A DNA stretch of 64,000 bases from Corynebacterium pseudodiphtheriticum DSM 44287. GTDB taxonomy: Bacteria > Actinomycetota > Actinomycetes > Mycobacteriales > Mycobacteriaceae. The notes beneath the pieces were generated by a model that did no database searches, was not told where the DNA came from, and saw only the letters and a list, made by a program, of their open reading frames with translations. The stretch is taken from the NCBI RefSeq assembly GCF_000688415.1, contig NZ_JIAH01000008.1, positions 1-64,000 of the forward strand, read 5' to 3'. The position numbers and the translations under genes were made by a program. The first letter of the stretch is position 1, and the number at the start of each line of letters is the position of its first letter. This document shows positions 18,615 to 28,294 of the stretch, one piece after another.

Positions 18615-19523
18615 ATGAATTCGCCTGCTGATTCTACGTCCGATTCCACTTCCGACGCGCACTCCGCTCACGATCCACAAGTGGAACTCGATAAAGCCAT
18701 CGACGCCACCGCCAAAGCTTTCATGGTTGCCCACGTCAGCGATGATGACGGACAACTGGCCCAGGCGTTAGTTCTCAACGCCGGGCGCATTGCCTGGCGC
18801 TTGCGGGAAAAGGGCTTGGAACAAGACACCAAGACCTCAATCTCGGATGTAGTGACCAATGCAGATCGTGCAGCCGAGCGTTTTATCGCCGCGGTATTAG
18901 AAGGAATCCGGGCAGAAGACGGCATCGTCGGCGAGGAAGGCACCCAAACCCGCAGCCGCTCCGGGCGTAATTGGGTCATTGACCCAGTCGACGGGACCTA
19001 CAACTTCGCTTCCGGTTCAGACTACTGGTGTTCCGCGCTGGCTTTAGTACGCGGAGCTGTAGATGATCCAGACGAGATTATTGCTGCTGCCGTGCACCGC
19101 CCAGCAATGGGATATACCTGGTTTTCCGGATCCGGGCTACGCACGACTCGCGATGGCAAAGAACTAGCGCCGATCGACGATCGCACTCTGGACAAATCTT
19201 GTGTGGGCACCTACCTACACCCGACCTGCATGAACAAGGAACCTACCCAACGCGCGTGGCATTCTGTGCTTAGCAACGTCGCCACTCTACGAATGCTTGG
19301 CGCAGGATCTGTCGATCTGGCGTCGGTCGCTGATGGCACTCTGCACGCTTGGATGCAGCATTCGGTTCCTGCTTGGGATTGGCTCCCAGGGAAAGCACTG
19401 GTAGAAGGCGCAGGCGGGGCCACCGCGATCCAATTTGCAGGCGGGGTTCGCTGGCACATCGCAGGAAATCAACGCACCGTCGCGGAAATCGTGGACATAC
19501 TGAAAGGCACCGACCATGACTAA
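18615..19523 (+). CDS. Inositol monophosphatase family protein
   Basis: A 302-residue phosphatase of the IMPase superfamily, with about 25 extra Ser/Asp/Thr-rich residues at the N-terminus. The metal-binding motifs are visible: GEEG (first site), [12 protein letters not shown] (DPVDGT, second site) and [15 protein letters not shown] near the C-terminus (WDxxxG variant). Substrates in this family range from inositol-1-phosphate to histidinol-phosphate and fructose-1,6-bisphosphate. Its stop overlaps the start of hisN by eight bases (ATGACTAA), so the two are translationally coupled, the same pairing I recall in C. glutamicum (cg0911-cg0910). Confidence 0.85.
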   Translation: MNSPADSTSDSTSDAHSAHDPQVELDKAIDATAKAFMVAHVSDDDGQLAQALVLNAGRIAWRLREKGLEQDTKTSISDVVTNADRAAERFIAAVLEGIRAEDGIVGEEGTQTRSRSGRNWVIDPVDGTYNFASGSDYWCSALALVRGAVDDPDEIIAAAVHRPAMGYTWFSGSGLRTTRDGKELAPIDDRTLDKSCVGTYLHPTCMNKEPTQRAWHSVLSNVATLRMLGAGSVDLASVADGTLHAWMQHSVPAWDWLPGKALVEGAGGATAIQFAGGVRWHIAGNQRTVAEIVDILKGTDHD

Positions 19524-20340
19524 CCCAGTCTCGGAATCCCGTGTGGAAACCAGCACCGGCTCCGCCTACGCCGAAGACCTCGCACTCGCACTTGAGCTCG
19601 CCGATCGCGCGGATGGCATCACGCTGCACCGTTTTAACTCCGCCGACCTGCGCGTGCAATCAAAGCCGGATATGACGCCGGTCAGCGACGCCGATATTGC
19701 CTGCGAGGAGATGCTACGCGAACAATTGGGCGGCGCCCGCCACAAAGATGCCATTCTTGGCGAGGAAATGGGTGGCACCCCGGTCTTTTCTGGACGACAG
19801 TGGGTCATCGACCCCATCGATGGCACCAAAAACTACGTTCGTGGCGTCCCCGTGTGGGCGACGTTGATTGCTTTGCTTGTCGACGGCGAGCCTGTCGTCG
19901 GAGTTGTCTCTGCCCCAGCTCTAGGCCGACGGTGGTACGCGGCCAAAGACCACGGTGCTTTCCGACGCGTATTTGCCGGTGAACCGGATCCATTATCGGT
20001 TTCTGAGGTGCGCGATTTAGGCGACGCGTCAATGTCGTTTTCTTCTCTGGCCGGTTGGCAGGAACGAGACAAGCTCAACGACTTCGTGGAATTGAGTGAC
20101 AAAACCTGGCGACTGCGTGGATTTGGTGACTTCTGGTCTTACTGCCTAGTAGCCGAGGGGGCAGTCGATGCCGCTGCGGAACCAGAAGTATCGCTGTGGG
20201 ATTTAGCAGCGCTGGACATCATCGTGCGTGAAGCCGGTGGGATTTTCACCAGCCTTGATGGCAAGCGAGGCCCACACGGCGGCTCGGCGGTGGCCACGAA
20301 TGGTCACCTGCACGAATCCGTGTTGGGCCTTCTGGGTTAA
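19516..20340 (+). CDS. hisN: Histidinol-phosphate phosphatase HisN (IMPase family)
   Basis: A 274-residue phosphatase that, by analogy with the C. glutamicum neighbour of the same order, removes phosphate from L-histidinol phosphate, the penultimate step of histidine synthesis. Motifs are [25 protein letters not shown] (DPIDGT) and [34 protein letters not shown] is the family's N-terminal substrate-side segment. The coupling to the upstream paralogue suggests a shared transcript. It is followed by a strong two-way hairpin. The exact substrate is inferred from synteny, not visible in sequence. Confidence 0.85.
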   Translation: MTNPVSESRVETSTGSAYAEDLALALELADRADGITLHRFNSADLRVQSKPDMTPVSDADIACEEMLREQLGGARHKDAILGEEMGGTPVFSGRQWVIDPIDGTKNYVRGVPVWATLIALLVDGEPVVGVVSAPALGRRWYAAKDHGAFRRVFAGEPDPLSVSEVRDLGDASMSFSSLAGWQERDKLNDFVELSDKTWRLRGFGDFWSYCLVAEGAVDAAAEPEVSLWDLAALDIIVREAGGIFTSLDGKRGPHGGSAVATNGHLHESVLGLLG

Positions 20341-20387
20341 TACAGACTGGGTGAGCCAAGCAAGATCTTGTGTTGCCACGCTACCGC

Positions 20388-20413
20388 GCGGTGCAGTCTT
20401 AAGACTGCACCGC
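20388..20413. terminator. Bidirectional terminator between hisN and protease
   Basis: Two 13-base arms (20388-20400 and 20401-20413) form a perfect palindrome around TTAA. The plus side continues CTTTAGTTTT, giving a loose T-tract. It lies between the convergent hisN and serine protease genes and likely ends both. Confidence 0.7.
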
Positions 20414-20415
20414 CT

Positions 20416-21738
20416 TTAGTTTTCCGGCAACTGGAAACCGGCTCCTACCCCACCTTGTGCATTGAGATCAGCAAAAAGGGTGTTGGCATCAGTAGCCATG
20501 GTTGGTACATGCACGAACCCTTGCAATGGGCTCCGGCAGGATAGATCCAGCCCGGTCGGATTCGCACCACCAGAAATCACTCCTACCAAGCGGTTGCCAG
20601 TCAGGAGCGGCCCACCGGAGTCTCCCAGGCTCGCGCATACCTGATTGAACTGAATGCCCTGAACCGCACCGTAGTGAATACCGCAGGTATAACCAGTGGC
20701 CACGCCGTTCTTGCACACTTGTTCACCGAAATGCGGGCCATCTGCTATCTCGTCGATGGTGACATTGTTATAACTGCGCGTGACCTCAGCATTGGAACCA
20801 AATTCGATCACAGAATAGTCGTGCCGCTCATTGGAAGCGACGATGGTACCGGAATTACCCACTTGCCAGGAGTCACCCGAAGCAACATATTCGCCTTCTC
20901 TACCACAGTGTCCGGCAGTAATACCTACCTTGCGGCCTTGTGCATCAGTGCCGGCAACCGCGAGCGTGCAGACTCCTGAGTCACCGACAAATAGTGGCGT
21001 ACCTGGGCCATACAAAGATTTTCCCTGTGCGAGGTATTCATTTGATTCTTCCGGAATACGAGGCGCATCAAACCAAGATCCGGGAACTCGGTGCAAAATG
21101 AAATCCTCGGTGGGCTTGCCCGCCAGGATCTTCGACAGCGGGTCATTAACCCAGCGCATATTAGGATCCACTGCCGGGTTTTCGATAATCGCCGGGCGCT
21201 CGCCGATGCCGTCATAAGCTGTGCCGACGCTTGCACCTGTGTCTGCGTCGACAGCTGACTCGTCGACATGAGTTTCGTCGGCAGCGTACGCATTACCAGA
21301 GGTTTGGCGGGTGGAAATCTGTTCAACGGACTTTGACTCGTTTGCCGACGACTGCGGGCGCTGCGGGCTCCGATGCTGAGGTAGCACGCTGGCGATCTGC
21401 TGGTCGATAGCATTGGTGATCTCTCGGTCTAGCTCCGGGGTTTGAATCCCCCACTGCTGTAACTGGCCACGGGCGTTATCGACGAATCCGGCAGAATCAA
21501 CCATTGGACCTTCTTCGATGGTCTTGCGGACCTCGTGATACGCCCAGGCGCGCTGATCCCAAGGTTCGGCGTGCGCGGTGGCAGCTCCTGTTACTAGGCC
21601 GGTCACACACGTTGCCGCAGACGCAATGATGGCGGTGAACTTCCGCTTCCCGCTACTGCGCGTGTTCACCGACTGTGTGCTTGTCTGCTGTGTTTCACGG
21701 TATTGTGCTGCTCGCTGCGCCGCTGGTCGTCCTCGCAC
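20416..21738 (-). CDS. Secreted trypsin-like (S1) serine protease
   Basis: A 440-residue exported protease. About 30 polar residues precede the signal sequence; KRKFTAIIASAATCVTGLVTG ends at AHA, a signal-peptidase I site. A pro-region of about 150 residues rich in Gln, Ser and Asp follows, then an S1 domain with TAGHC (His), HDYSVIEF (Asp) and GDSGGPLL (Ser). Cys pairs such as CKNG/CGIHY would form disulfides. The start GTG 21738 is supported by AGAGGA six bases upstream. No LPXTG or membrane anchor is present at the C-terminus, so it should be released. Substrate unknown. Confidence 0.88.
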   Translation of the reverse strand: MRGRPAAQRAAQYRETQQTSTQSVNTRSSGKRKFTAIIASAATCVTGLVTGAATAHAEPWDQRAWAYHEVRKTIEEGPMVDSAGFVDNARGQLQQWGIQTPELDREITNAIDQQIASVLPQHRSPQRPQSSANESKSVEQISTRQTSGNAYAADETHVDESAVDADTGASVGTAYDGIGERPAIIENPAVDPNMRWVNDPLSKILAGKPTEDFILHRVPGSWFDAPRIPEESNEYLAQGKSLYGPGTPLFVGDSGVCTLAVAGTDAQGRKVGITAGHCGREGEYVASGDSWQVGNSGTIVASNERHDYSVIEFGSNAEVTRSYNNVTIDEIADGPHFGEQVCKNGVATGYTCGIHYGAVQGIQFNQVCASLGDSGGPLLTGNRLVGVISGGANPTGLDLSCRSPLQGFVHVPTMATDANTLFADLNAQGGVGAGFQLPEN

Positions 21739-21935
21739 GAATCATCCTCTATTCTGCTCGCTCAGGGTAATTCTTTTCTGCCTCATGGTGGCATGCTCAT
21801 GGTGGCATGGAGTTCCAGTAATCTGGTGGGAATTAATCAGGTCGTTGGATGATAGTTACCAAACGTTTATTACCTGTGAGCGCGAGCTGGGAGAACACTT
21901 TTTGTTCACTGCACGCACCACCCCCATACGTGCAG

Positions 21936-22505
21936 TTAGTCCACGATCTTTTCCGGATCACCGAGCCGCTCGCCAAGCCCCACCAGCACAGCAAAAACCG
22001 CAGCCAAAGCCAGCGAAACGCCTGACCAGAACGGGTACAACTTGGGCCCAGCTGCCTTCGCTAACAACGCGCCGAGAAACCCGCCCAGAGTGTTGGAGAG
22101 GAGATCATCAGTAGAGCTTCGTCCGATAGAAAATGCGTATTGTGCTATTTCGATACTGAAACTGCACAGCGCAGCCAGTACGGCGACTTTCCATACGCTT
22201 GCCCACCCAGTCCGCGGTCCACCGCGCACTCGGTTGCTTCCCCCGCGCGAACTTCCCATGGAAAGCACGATAAACAACAACGCACCAAAGGGAATGAATA
22301 AAGCGGTATTACCACCATATTCGAACACACTGAGGAACCAGTTCGATGACGAGCGCCAGACATCGAGTGGTTCCAGAATGATTTCACGCACCCGTTGGTT
22401 GTCTGGGTCCCAGAGATAACCGATCTGATAGAAGCTTTTCAGCAGAGTTAAGGCAATGATAACTACCAGCCAAGCTAGAAATGCGATTCGGTGCAGGTTT
22501 TTCAT
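21936..22505 (-). CDS. VanZ-like family membrane protein
   Basis: A 189-residue protein with four or five helices. The VanZ-like segment is recognisable from NTALFIPFGALLFI through FSIEIAQYAFSIGRSSTDDLLSNTLGGFLG, in which the Ser/Ile-Glu-xx-Gln and D-D-L-xx-N-T-xG residues are conserved. The founding VanZ gives low teicoplanin resistance, but most members have no assigned role and this one has no vancomycin-resistance neighbours. Its ATG shares one base with the stop of mscS (TAATG), so the two are coupled. Confidence 0.8.
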   Translation of the reverse strand: MKNLHRIAFLAWLVVIIALTLLKSFYQIGYLWDPDNQRVREIILEPLDVWRSSSNWFLSVFEYGGNTALFIPFGALLFIVLSMGSSRGGSNRVRGGPRTGWASVWKVAVLAALCSFSIEIAQYAFSIGRSSTDDLLSNTLGGFLGALLAKAAGPKLYPFWSGVSLALAAVFAVLVGLGERLGDPEKIVD

Positions 22506-23389
22506 TAGTCGTTATTGCCGTTTTCTGGGCTGCGGGCGGAAATCTGCGATTGTTGCAGCTGTGCTGAGTGCCCGCGCAAAGCTTCCAGCCCTGTCGTCGC
22601 CAAGGGAATTTCTTCCCGGCGCATTGCTTCGAGCACCGCGAAGATCACTGCATCGGTGGCCTCGCGGGATTCTAGCCGCGTGGACCCAGACCAGAATAAT
22701 AATTCGAGGCTGACGGTTTCGGTGCCGACTTCGAGGTAATACGCAGTTGGTGCAGGATCGTGCAACACGCATTCCACCGAATCCATCGCTGCAATCGCGG
22801 TGTTTTTGGCTTTGGCGAGATCAGCGTTGGTAGCTATATCAATCACCACCCGGGCACGGATGGTTTCAAATCCGGTCTGCACGATGACTTCTCCCGAATG
22901 CATGAGCGTATTCGGGATAACGACGAGCTGGCCGTCGAAACGTCTAATGCTTGTGGAACTGAGGTAAATATAAGTGATGGTCCCGGCGTTATCACCCACC
23001 TGCACCTGATCACCGACGCGGAATTGATCACGCGCGAGGATCATGATGCCAGCAAACATGTTGCCCAGCACCGTCTGAAAGGCAATACCGGCAGCGATGG
23101 AAACGACACCAATGCCGCCGAGAATATCAACCGGGTTAATCGAGGGAAAAACCACCGTCATGGCGGCAGAAAAGGCCAGCACGGCGATGATCCAGAACAC
23201 CAAACGGCCGAACACCCTGCGTGAACTGTGTACTCTACCGCGTACTCGCAAATAAAGGCGTGTGATAGCAGTTGCAACGGCTGCGATGACAAGACCAATC
23301 AGCAGCGTAATAAAACCACGGAATACCCCATCCCACGTAATAGTGCGGATGAGTTCTTCACCAGGTGCATTCACGCCGAGTCCATTCAC
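22505..23389 (-). CDS. Small-conductance mechanosensitive channel (MscS family)
   Basis: A 294-residue protein with three helices in the first about 130 residues, then the soluble MscS beta and alpha/beta domains. The pore-helix region DILGGIGVVSIAAGIAFQTVLGN has the Gly/Ala packing of TM3, and ARDQFRVGDQVQVGDNAGTI is the beta-domain signature. The protein opens under membrane tension to release solutes during osmotic downshock. Its closest relative cannot be fixed here; it is shorter than the C. glutamicum glutamate-export channel NCgl1221 as I recall it. It is divergent from the DUF488 gene. Confidence 0.88.
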   Translation of the reverse strand: MNGLGVNAPGEELIRTITWDGVFRGFITLLIGLVIAAVATAITRLYLRVRGRVHSSRRVFGRLVFWIIAVLAFSAAMTVVFPSINPVDILGGIGVVSIAAGIAFQTVLGNMFAGIMILARDQFRVGDQVQVGDNAGTITYIYLSSTSIRRFDGQLVVIPNTLMHSGEVIVQTGFETIRARVVIDIATNADLAKAKNTAIAAMDSVECVLHDPAPTAYYLEVGTETVSLELLFWSGSTRLESREATDAVIFAVLEAMRREEIPLATTGLEALRGHSAQLQQSQISARSPENGNND

Positions 23390-23409
23390 ACTTCACTATC
23401 TTAGAAGCC

Positions 23410-23895
23410 ATGAGCTTAGAAAATCGAGTAACTAATCCCGACGGATCCATCACGGCGGTTCCTGTTGCCAGCTATCCGGTGCGTAGGCATGAGATCCTCT
23501 TATTCCGTGTCTTCGACGTGCGCGGTGAACAGGGCGGTGAGGGGACGGCACGCCCGGCAGCGTTTTCGGTGCTGGCCGACCGGCTGTGGCCGCGCGGGAT
23601 CAGCAAAGAAGATCTGCAGCCAGACCTGTGGGAGAAACAGCTGTGCCCGTCGAAAGAACTCCGGGAAGAGTTCCACGACGGGCTGTCTTTCGACGAATTC
23701 AGCCAGCGCTACAGGTCCGAGCTAGACCAGCGAGCTGCCAATGGCGAGCTTGCCGACGCCATGACGACCTTGTCTAAAGCAGCGGGGCAAGGAAATATCG
23801 CGCTACTGTTCGCCGGCAAGGACACTGAGCACACCCATGCTCGTGTCCTGGCGCAATGGTTGGTGGAAGCAGTCAGTGCAGACGCAGATTCTTAA
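23410..23895 (+). CDS. DUF488 family protein
   Basis: A small protein of about 161 residues carrying the DUF488 signature VLADRLWPRGISKEDL, followed by LWEKQLCPSKELREEFH and ending in ALLFAGKDTEHTHARVLAQWL. The frame opens at 23365 but that would run into the divergent mscS start, so ATG 23410 (with AGAAG just upstream) is chosen. DUF488 proteins are common in bacteria, often near metal or redox genes; no activity is established that I know of. A weak hairpin (23913-23930) follows the stop. Confidence 0.8.
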   Translation: MSLENRVTNPDGSITAVPVASYPVRRHEILLFRVFDVRGEQGGEGTARPAAFSVLADRLWPRGISKEDLQPDLWEKQLCPSKELREEFHDGLSFDEFSQRYRSELDQRAANGELADAMTTLSKAAGQGNIALLFAGKDTEHTHARVLAQWLVEAVSADADS

Positions 23896-23937
23896 TTCAC
23901 GAATTGCGTATTGCGTGTTGTTCCACACGCCTGAGCT

Positions 23938-25641
23938 TTAGTCTTCGCGGGACTTAAATGGGGTCGGAATCCGCACACCGCGCTCTTCTGCGACTTCATT
24001 AGCCCGGTTGTAACCAGCATCGACGTGGCGGATCACACCCATCGCAGGGTCGTTGGTCAACACAGCTTCCAGCTTCTTCGCGGCCAGCTCCGTACCATCA
24101 GCGACCGTGACCTGGCCACAGTGGATGGAACGGCCCATACCAACGCCGCCACCGTGGTGCAGGGACACCCACGTGGCACCGCCGGAGGTTGCGGTCAGCG
24201 CGTTGAGCAGCGGCCAGTCAGCAACAGCGTCGGTACCGTCCAACATGCCTTCGGTTTCGCGGTATGGCGAGGCTACCGAACCAGAGTCCAAGTGGTCACG
24301 GCCAATAACGATCGGCGCTTTGACCTTGCCTTCTGCTACCAGCTTGTTGAACAGCAAACCTGCCTTGTGGCGCTCGCCGTATCCCAACCAGCAGATACGT
24401 GCTGGCAGGCCTTCAAATTCCACGTATTCATCGGCAGCATCCAGCCAGTTGTGCAGGTGCTCGTTTTCTGGGAACAGTTCCTTGATGGCCTGGTCGGTGA
24501 CCTTGATATCCTCTGGATCTCCGGAAAGCGCCACCCAGCGGAATGGTCCCAGCCCTTCACAGAACAATGGCCGGATATATGCCGGGACGAAGCCTGGGAA
24601 TTCAAATGCGCGATTATAGCCAGCATGTCGGGCCTCGTCACGAATGGAGTTGCCGTAGTCGAAGACTTCAGCACCTTCATCCTGGAATTCGACCATCGCT
24701 TGCACCTGAGCCGCCATCGATTCGCGTGCTTTCTTGGTAAAAGTCTGCGGGTCAGCCTTCGCCTCGCGGTGCCATTCGTCGACTGAGTGCTCCACCGGCA
24801 GGTAGGACAACGGATCGTGCGCGGAAGTCTGGTCTGTCACAATGTCGACTGTGAGCTCGCCTGCGCGGTGTCGCTTGAGCATCTCTGGGAAGATTTCGGC
24901 AGCATTGCCGACGACACCAATGGTCAGCGCGCGTTTTTCTGCTTTGGCCTGGTTAGCCATCTCGATGGCTTCATCCAGCGAGGTGGTGACCTCATCCAGG
25001 TAGCGCTTGCCTTGTCGACGTTTCAAACGGGTCTCATCAACATCGGCAATGATGCACACACCACCATTGAGTTTGACGGCTAGCGGCTGCGCACCGCCCA
25101 TACCGCCGCACCCACCGGTCAAAGTCAGGGTTCCAGCCAAGGTGTCGTTGAAACGCTTGGTGGCAACCGCAGCGAACGTTTCGTAGGTACCCTGCAAGAT
25201 TCCCTGGGTGGCAATATAGATCCAGGAACCTGCGGTCATCTGGCCGTACATCATTAGGCCTTCAGATTCCAGCTTGCGGAAGTGCTCCCAGTTGGCCCAG
25301 TCACCCACCAGGTTGGAGTTAGCAATCAGCACACGTGGAGCCCATTCATTGGTACGCAGCACGCCGACAGGCTTACCGGATTGCACCAGCAAGGTCTCAT
25401 CAGATTCCAGGTCCTTAAGCACATCAACGATGGCATCGAAGGATTCCCAATTACGGGCAGCTTTACCAGTACCGCCATAAACCACGAGATCTTCCGGACG
25501 CTCTGCAACCTCGGGGTCCAGGTTGTTCATCAACATGCGCAGCGGAGCTTCCGTCTGCCACGATTTTGCGGACAATTCGGTTCCGCGTGGGGCGCGAATT
25601 TCACGGGGTTGCGACATAGTGGTGGGTATCCTTTCACTCAA
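23938..25641 (-). CDS. hutU: Urocanate hydratase
   Basis: A 567-residue urocanase that converts urocanate to imidazolone-propionate in histidine breakdown, using tightly bound NAD+. Conserved blocks include [51 protein letters not shown] (NAD site), [10 protein letters not shown], and [19 protein letters not shown]. Length is normal. The other pathway enzymes (hutH, hutI, hutG) are not in this window. A site matching the HutR operator (25711-25724) lies 70 bases upstream, and an IclR-type regulator is encoded just beyond it. Confidence 0.96.
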   Translation of the reverse strand: MSERIPTTMSQPREIRAPRGTELSAKSWQTEAPLRMLMNNLDPEVAERPEDLVVYGGTGKAARNWESFDAIVDVLKDLESDETLLVQSGKPVGVLRTNEWAPRVLIANSNLVGDWANWEHFRKLESEGLMMYGQMTAGSWIYIATQGILQGTYETFAAVATKRFNDTLAGTLTLTGGCGGMGGAQPLAVKLNGGVCIIADVDETRLKRRQGKRYLDEVTTSLDEAIEMANQAKAEKRALTIGVVGNAAEIFPEMLKRHRAGELTVDIVTDQTSAHDPLSYLPVEHSVDEWHREAKADPQTFTKKARESMAAQVQAMVEFQDEGAEVFDYGNSIRDEARHAGYNRAFEFPGFVPAYIRPLFCEGLGPFRWVALSGDPEDIKVTDQAIKELFPENEHLHNWLDAADEYVEFEGLPARICWLGYGERHKAGLLFNKLVAEGKVKAPIVIGRDHLDSGSVASPYRETEGMLDGTDAVADWPLLNALTATSGGATWVSLHHGGGVGMGRSIHCGQVTVADGTELAAKKLEAVLTNDPAMGVIRHVDAGYNRANEVAEERGVRIPTPFKSRED

Positions 25642-25710
25642 ACACTTCGTTCTTGCTGTTTAATTTAGAAGTTTTCTAGATCACAAAACAGGGACTTGCC
25701 GACGGTTATG

Positions 25711-25724
25711 TCTGAAATACGAGA
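25711..25724. promoter_or_regulatory. HutR-type operator upstream of hutU
   Basis: The 14 bases TCTGAAATACGAGA match the corynebacterial HutR consensus that I recall from C. resistens (TCTGwwATwCCAGA) at 13 of 14 positions. It lies between the IclR-family gene and hutU, 70 bases before the hutU start. HutR is reported there as an IclR-type activator of histidine catabolism, consistent with this neighbour. Confidence 0.65.
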
Positions 25725-25741
25725 CGGATATGTGCCGCGGG

Positions 25742-26488
25742 TTATCCCGGATTGCCATACATGCGTGATGAAATGTCGCGCGCAGCAGAACTCAGGTGAT
25801 CTCGTAATTGTTCGAATTGCCCAGCACGCAAGCTATCCACCGGATACGTCACTGCCAACGCCGCCGCGGGACGCTGCAAATGATCCAACACCGGCACCGC
25901 AACACTGGCCTGCCCCCTGCTTACTTCTTGCACTTCCACATCAAATCCGCGTTCGCGGACGTCGGCAAGATGTTTTTGAAACGCTCCCCAGCCTTCGGCG
26001 GCATCCGACGCCGAGTAAACCGCACGGTATTCCGTTTCCGGCAAGTGCGCGAGCATAGCTCTCCCAGAAGCCGTGCCCACCGCTGGCAAGCGGACCCCCA
26101 CCTGACTAATCAACGACACCGCCCGCGCAGCACGCGTTTCCTGCAAATACACAATCTCAGTGGCAGACAAGCGGGATAAGTGCCCCGATCCGCCTGCCAA
26201 ACTGGCGGCTTTATCCAGGTATTTCTGACTTAATCGCACCAAAGGCTGCTGGGTCGTATAGGCATTTGCCATGGAATACGCAGCCAGGCCGAGACCATAG
26301 GTGCGTTCACCAGAAAGGTGGACAACAAAGCCAGCCTCGACCATCTCCGATAACAGGTGGTATGTGGTCGAACGCGGAATACCCAGTTCACGATGGATGC
26401 GCGCTGCGGAAATCGGCACATCGATGGTAGAAAGCAACCGCAAAATATCTAGCGTGTGGCGTGCTGCGGGAACCTGCGGGGAATTCAT
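25742..26488 (-). CDS. hutR: IclR-family transcriptional regulator, probable HutR
   Basis: A 248-residue IclR-type regulator. Residues about 8-65 are the winged helix-turn-helix (LDILRLLSTIDVPISAARIHRELGIPRSTTYHLLSEM), and the rest is the effector-binding domain with SGRAMLAHLP and the C-terminal block GQASVAVPVLDH. The assignment to histidine control rests on three things: the adjacent hutU, the 13/14 HutR-type operator between them, and the report that corynebacterial HutR is IclR-type. The gene lies downstream of the YjiH-like gene, 22 bases apart on the same strand. Confidence 0.72.
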   Translation of the reverse strand: MNSPQVPAARHTLDILRLLSTIDVPISAARIHRELGIPRSTTYHLLSEMVEAGFVVHLSGERTYGLGLAAYSMANAYTTQQPLVRLSQKYLDKAASLAGGSGHLSRLSATEIVYLQETRAARAVSLISQVGVRLPAVGTASGRAMLAHLPETEYRAVYSASDAAEGWGAFQKHLADVRERGFDVEVQEVSRGQASVAVPVLDHLQRPAAALAVTYPVDSLRAGQFEQLRDHLSSAARDISSRMYGNPG

Positions 26489-26510
26489 GTTTTCAGACTA
26501 ACGAATGGTG

Positions 26511-27869
26511 CTACAACAACAGATACGCAATCGGGGTGGCGATAAGAATCGTCAGCGCCACGCGTTCAAACCAGATGATGACGATAGCAGTCAGGGAAAT
26601 CGGGATACGGGTAGCCATGATGCATGGAATAAGTGCAGAGAAGAAAATGATCATCGAGATAGAAACCACGCCGACAACGAACTTCGCCACCAGATCTTCC
26701 GCGCCTGCCATGCTGGCCGCAGGCAGGAACATTTCTGCAATACCAGTAGCCATCGCCTGGCTGGCATCCATGGTTTCTGGCAGGCGCACGATCCAAGCGA
26801 ACGGGTAGAACAGATAGCCGATCCACTCAAACACCGGGGTGAATCGCTCCAGCAAAATGCCACCCAGGCCAACCGAGAGAATCGACGGCACGATGGCACC
26901 AGCCATCTTGACTCCATCCACGAAGCTATCGCGCACCGCCCGCCACAGGCTAGGGGCATTTTCCAAGGTATAGAGAGCCTCATGCCAAGCGGCTTTAACC
27001 CGACTGCCACTGACTTCTGTTTCTGGTTCTGGAGTCGCGCCCTCGTGATAATCATCCGGAATACGCGACAACGGCGGAATACGTACGGTGATTGCGGTGA
27101 CCAGGAAAGTAACGACTAGCGTGACGAAAAAGAACGTGGTCCAAATTTCCATGAGGCCGAGTGCATTAGCGACGATGACCATGAACGCTGCGGAGACCGT
27201 CGAAAAGCCGGTGGCAATAATGGCGGCTTCTTTCGCGGTATAGCCACCTCGCTGATAGACGCGGTCTGTGATCAAGATGCCCAGCGAATACGAGCCAACG
27301 AACGAAGCCACCGCGTCGATAGCCGAACGGCCCGGGGTTTTCCACAGCGGACGCATAATCGGCTGCATAAGTACGCCGATAAATTCCAAGAAGCCATAAC
27401 TGACCAGCAACGCGAGGAACGCCGAGCCAATCGGAACAATCAACCCGACCGGAGTGGCAATCTTTTCCCAGAGAAATGGCACCATGTCTTCGTCGCCAAG
27501 CACCCACGGCAGCGCATCCAACACCGCCAGCACCGCGATGATAAAACCGATGACATTCGTGACGACGAAAATCGCAGCGAGCGTGCCTTCTTTCCAGTTT
27601 TGGTTATAGATGGAACGAACAACACCAAAACCGGCCAGAGCCAGGATGATCCACGGAACGATGGCGGGCACACTGTCCCGCACGATCGTAACCATGTGGT
27701 CGAGCGGGATCGAGCTTTTGTCTTGATAGGTCAGTGGGAAGAAAAAGACGAATGCACCAATGGCGCTGTAGACAAACAATCGCCAGATATTTTTCGGGAC
27801 CGGCGGGTCAGTGTGCCCAACGCTTGGCACGTTGGTGACGTGCTTCGGTTCTGGAATGGTCGGCGACAC
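26511..27869 (-). CDS. YjiH-like membrane protein (nucleoside-recognition/GATE domain)
   Basis: A 452-residue membrane protein with about ten helices, resembling the YjiH family with the Gate domain found in nucleoside transporters and spore-maturation proteins. Features include GRSAIDAVASFVGSYSLGILITDRVYQ, GFSTVSAAFMVIVANALGL and TGIAEMFLPAAS. The start GTG 27869 has AAGGGG about seven bases upstream. Such genes often sit in amino-acid or histidine-utilisation clusters, so uptake of histidine or urocanate is an attractive guess, but the substrate is not demonstrated. Confidence 0.72.
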   Translation of the reverse strand: MSPTIPEPKHVTNVPSVGHTDPPVPKNIWRLFVYSAIGAFVFFFPLTYQDKSSIPLDHMVTIVRDSVPAIVPWIILALAGFGVVRSIYNQNWKEGTLAAIFVVTNVIGFIIAVLAVLDALPWVLGDEDMVPFLWEKIATPVGLIVPIGSAFLALLVSYGFLEFIGVLMQPIMRPLWKTPGRSAIDAVASFVGSYSLGILITDRVYQRGGYTAKEAAIIATGFSTVSAAFMVIVANALGLMEIWTTFFFVTLVVTFLVTAITVRIPPLSRIPDDYHEGATPEPETEVSGSRVKAAWHEALYTLENAPSLWRAVRDSFVDGVKMAGAIVPSILSVGLGGILLERFTPVFEWIGYLFYPFAWIVRLPETMDASQAMATGIAEMFLPAASMAGAEDLVAKFVVGVVSISMIIFFSALIPCIMATRIPISLTAIVIIWFERVALTILIATPIAYLLL

Positions 27870-28294
27870 GGCTATTCCCCTTTTGCTCTACAGCTGGACT
27901 CAGCAGCTGGTTACTCGTTACTACACGTTCACTGTTTCCGCGTCACATGCCGACTGTTGTGCGGGATAGATCAACGGAATAAGTGATACCGATAACATTA
28001 GTTTTTGTTGAACAGTGTGAGCAAGACAATACAAAGGGTGCAAGTCTGGGATCACAGATTTTCGGAGGCTACGGCGTCGCCGCCAGTGTCATCGCCGTCC
28101 GGTTCCAATTGGTGGAATAAATCCAGGCTCCACCAACGATTGGGATACTGCCCCCGGACGAGGTTGAAAGCGCGTTGTGGCAACAAGCTGAGTCCCGGGA
28201 AATAATGGAAAAACAAGGAAAATGCCTAAAAGTCGCAGTGTCTGAGATATCAGGATTGATATGAAGAACACGCATAGTTTTTCCTTTTTATTGT
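27870..28294. other. Intergenic gap with possible decayed coding remnant
   Basis: The first 125 bases are the divergent-free promoter region of the YjiH-like gene. From about 27982 to 28263 one plus-strand frame reads GTG ATA CCG... for 45 codons, meets a TAA, then continues in the same frame for 48 more protein-like codons (QAPPTIGILPPDEVESALWQ) to a TGA. No family is recognised. It may be a broken gene or chance. No hairpin or RNA gene is evident. Confidence 0.3.

Noticed and set aside
23913..23930. GCGTGT/ACACGC hairpin between DUF488 and hutU
   Set aside because: The stem is short and the following T-tract poor; left as a weak possibility only.
24025..24786. 253-codon frame opposite hutU
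   Set aside because: It is the antisense shadow of the urocanase coding sequence, which has full family motifs.
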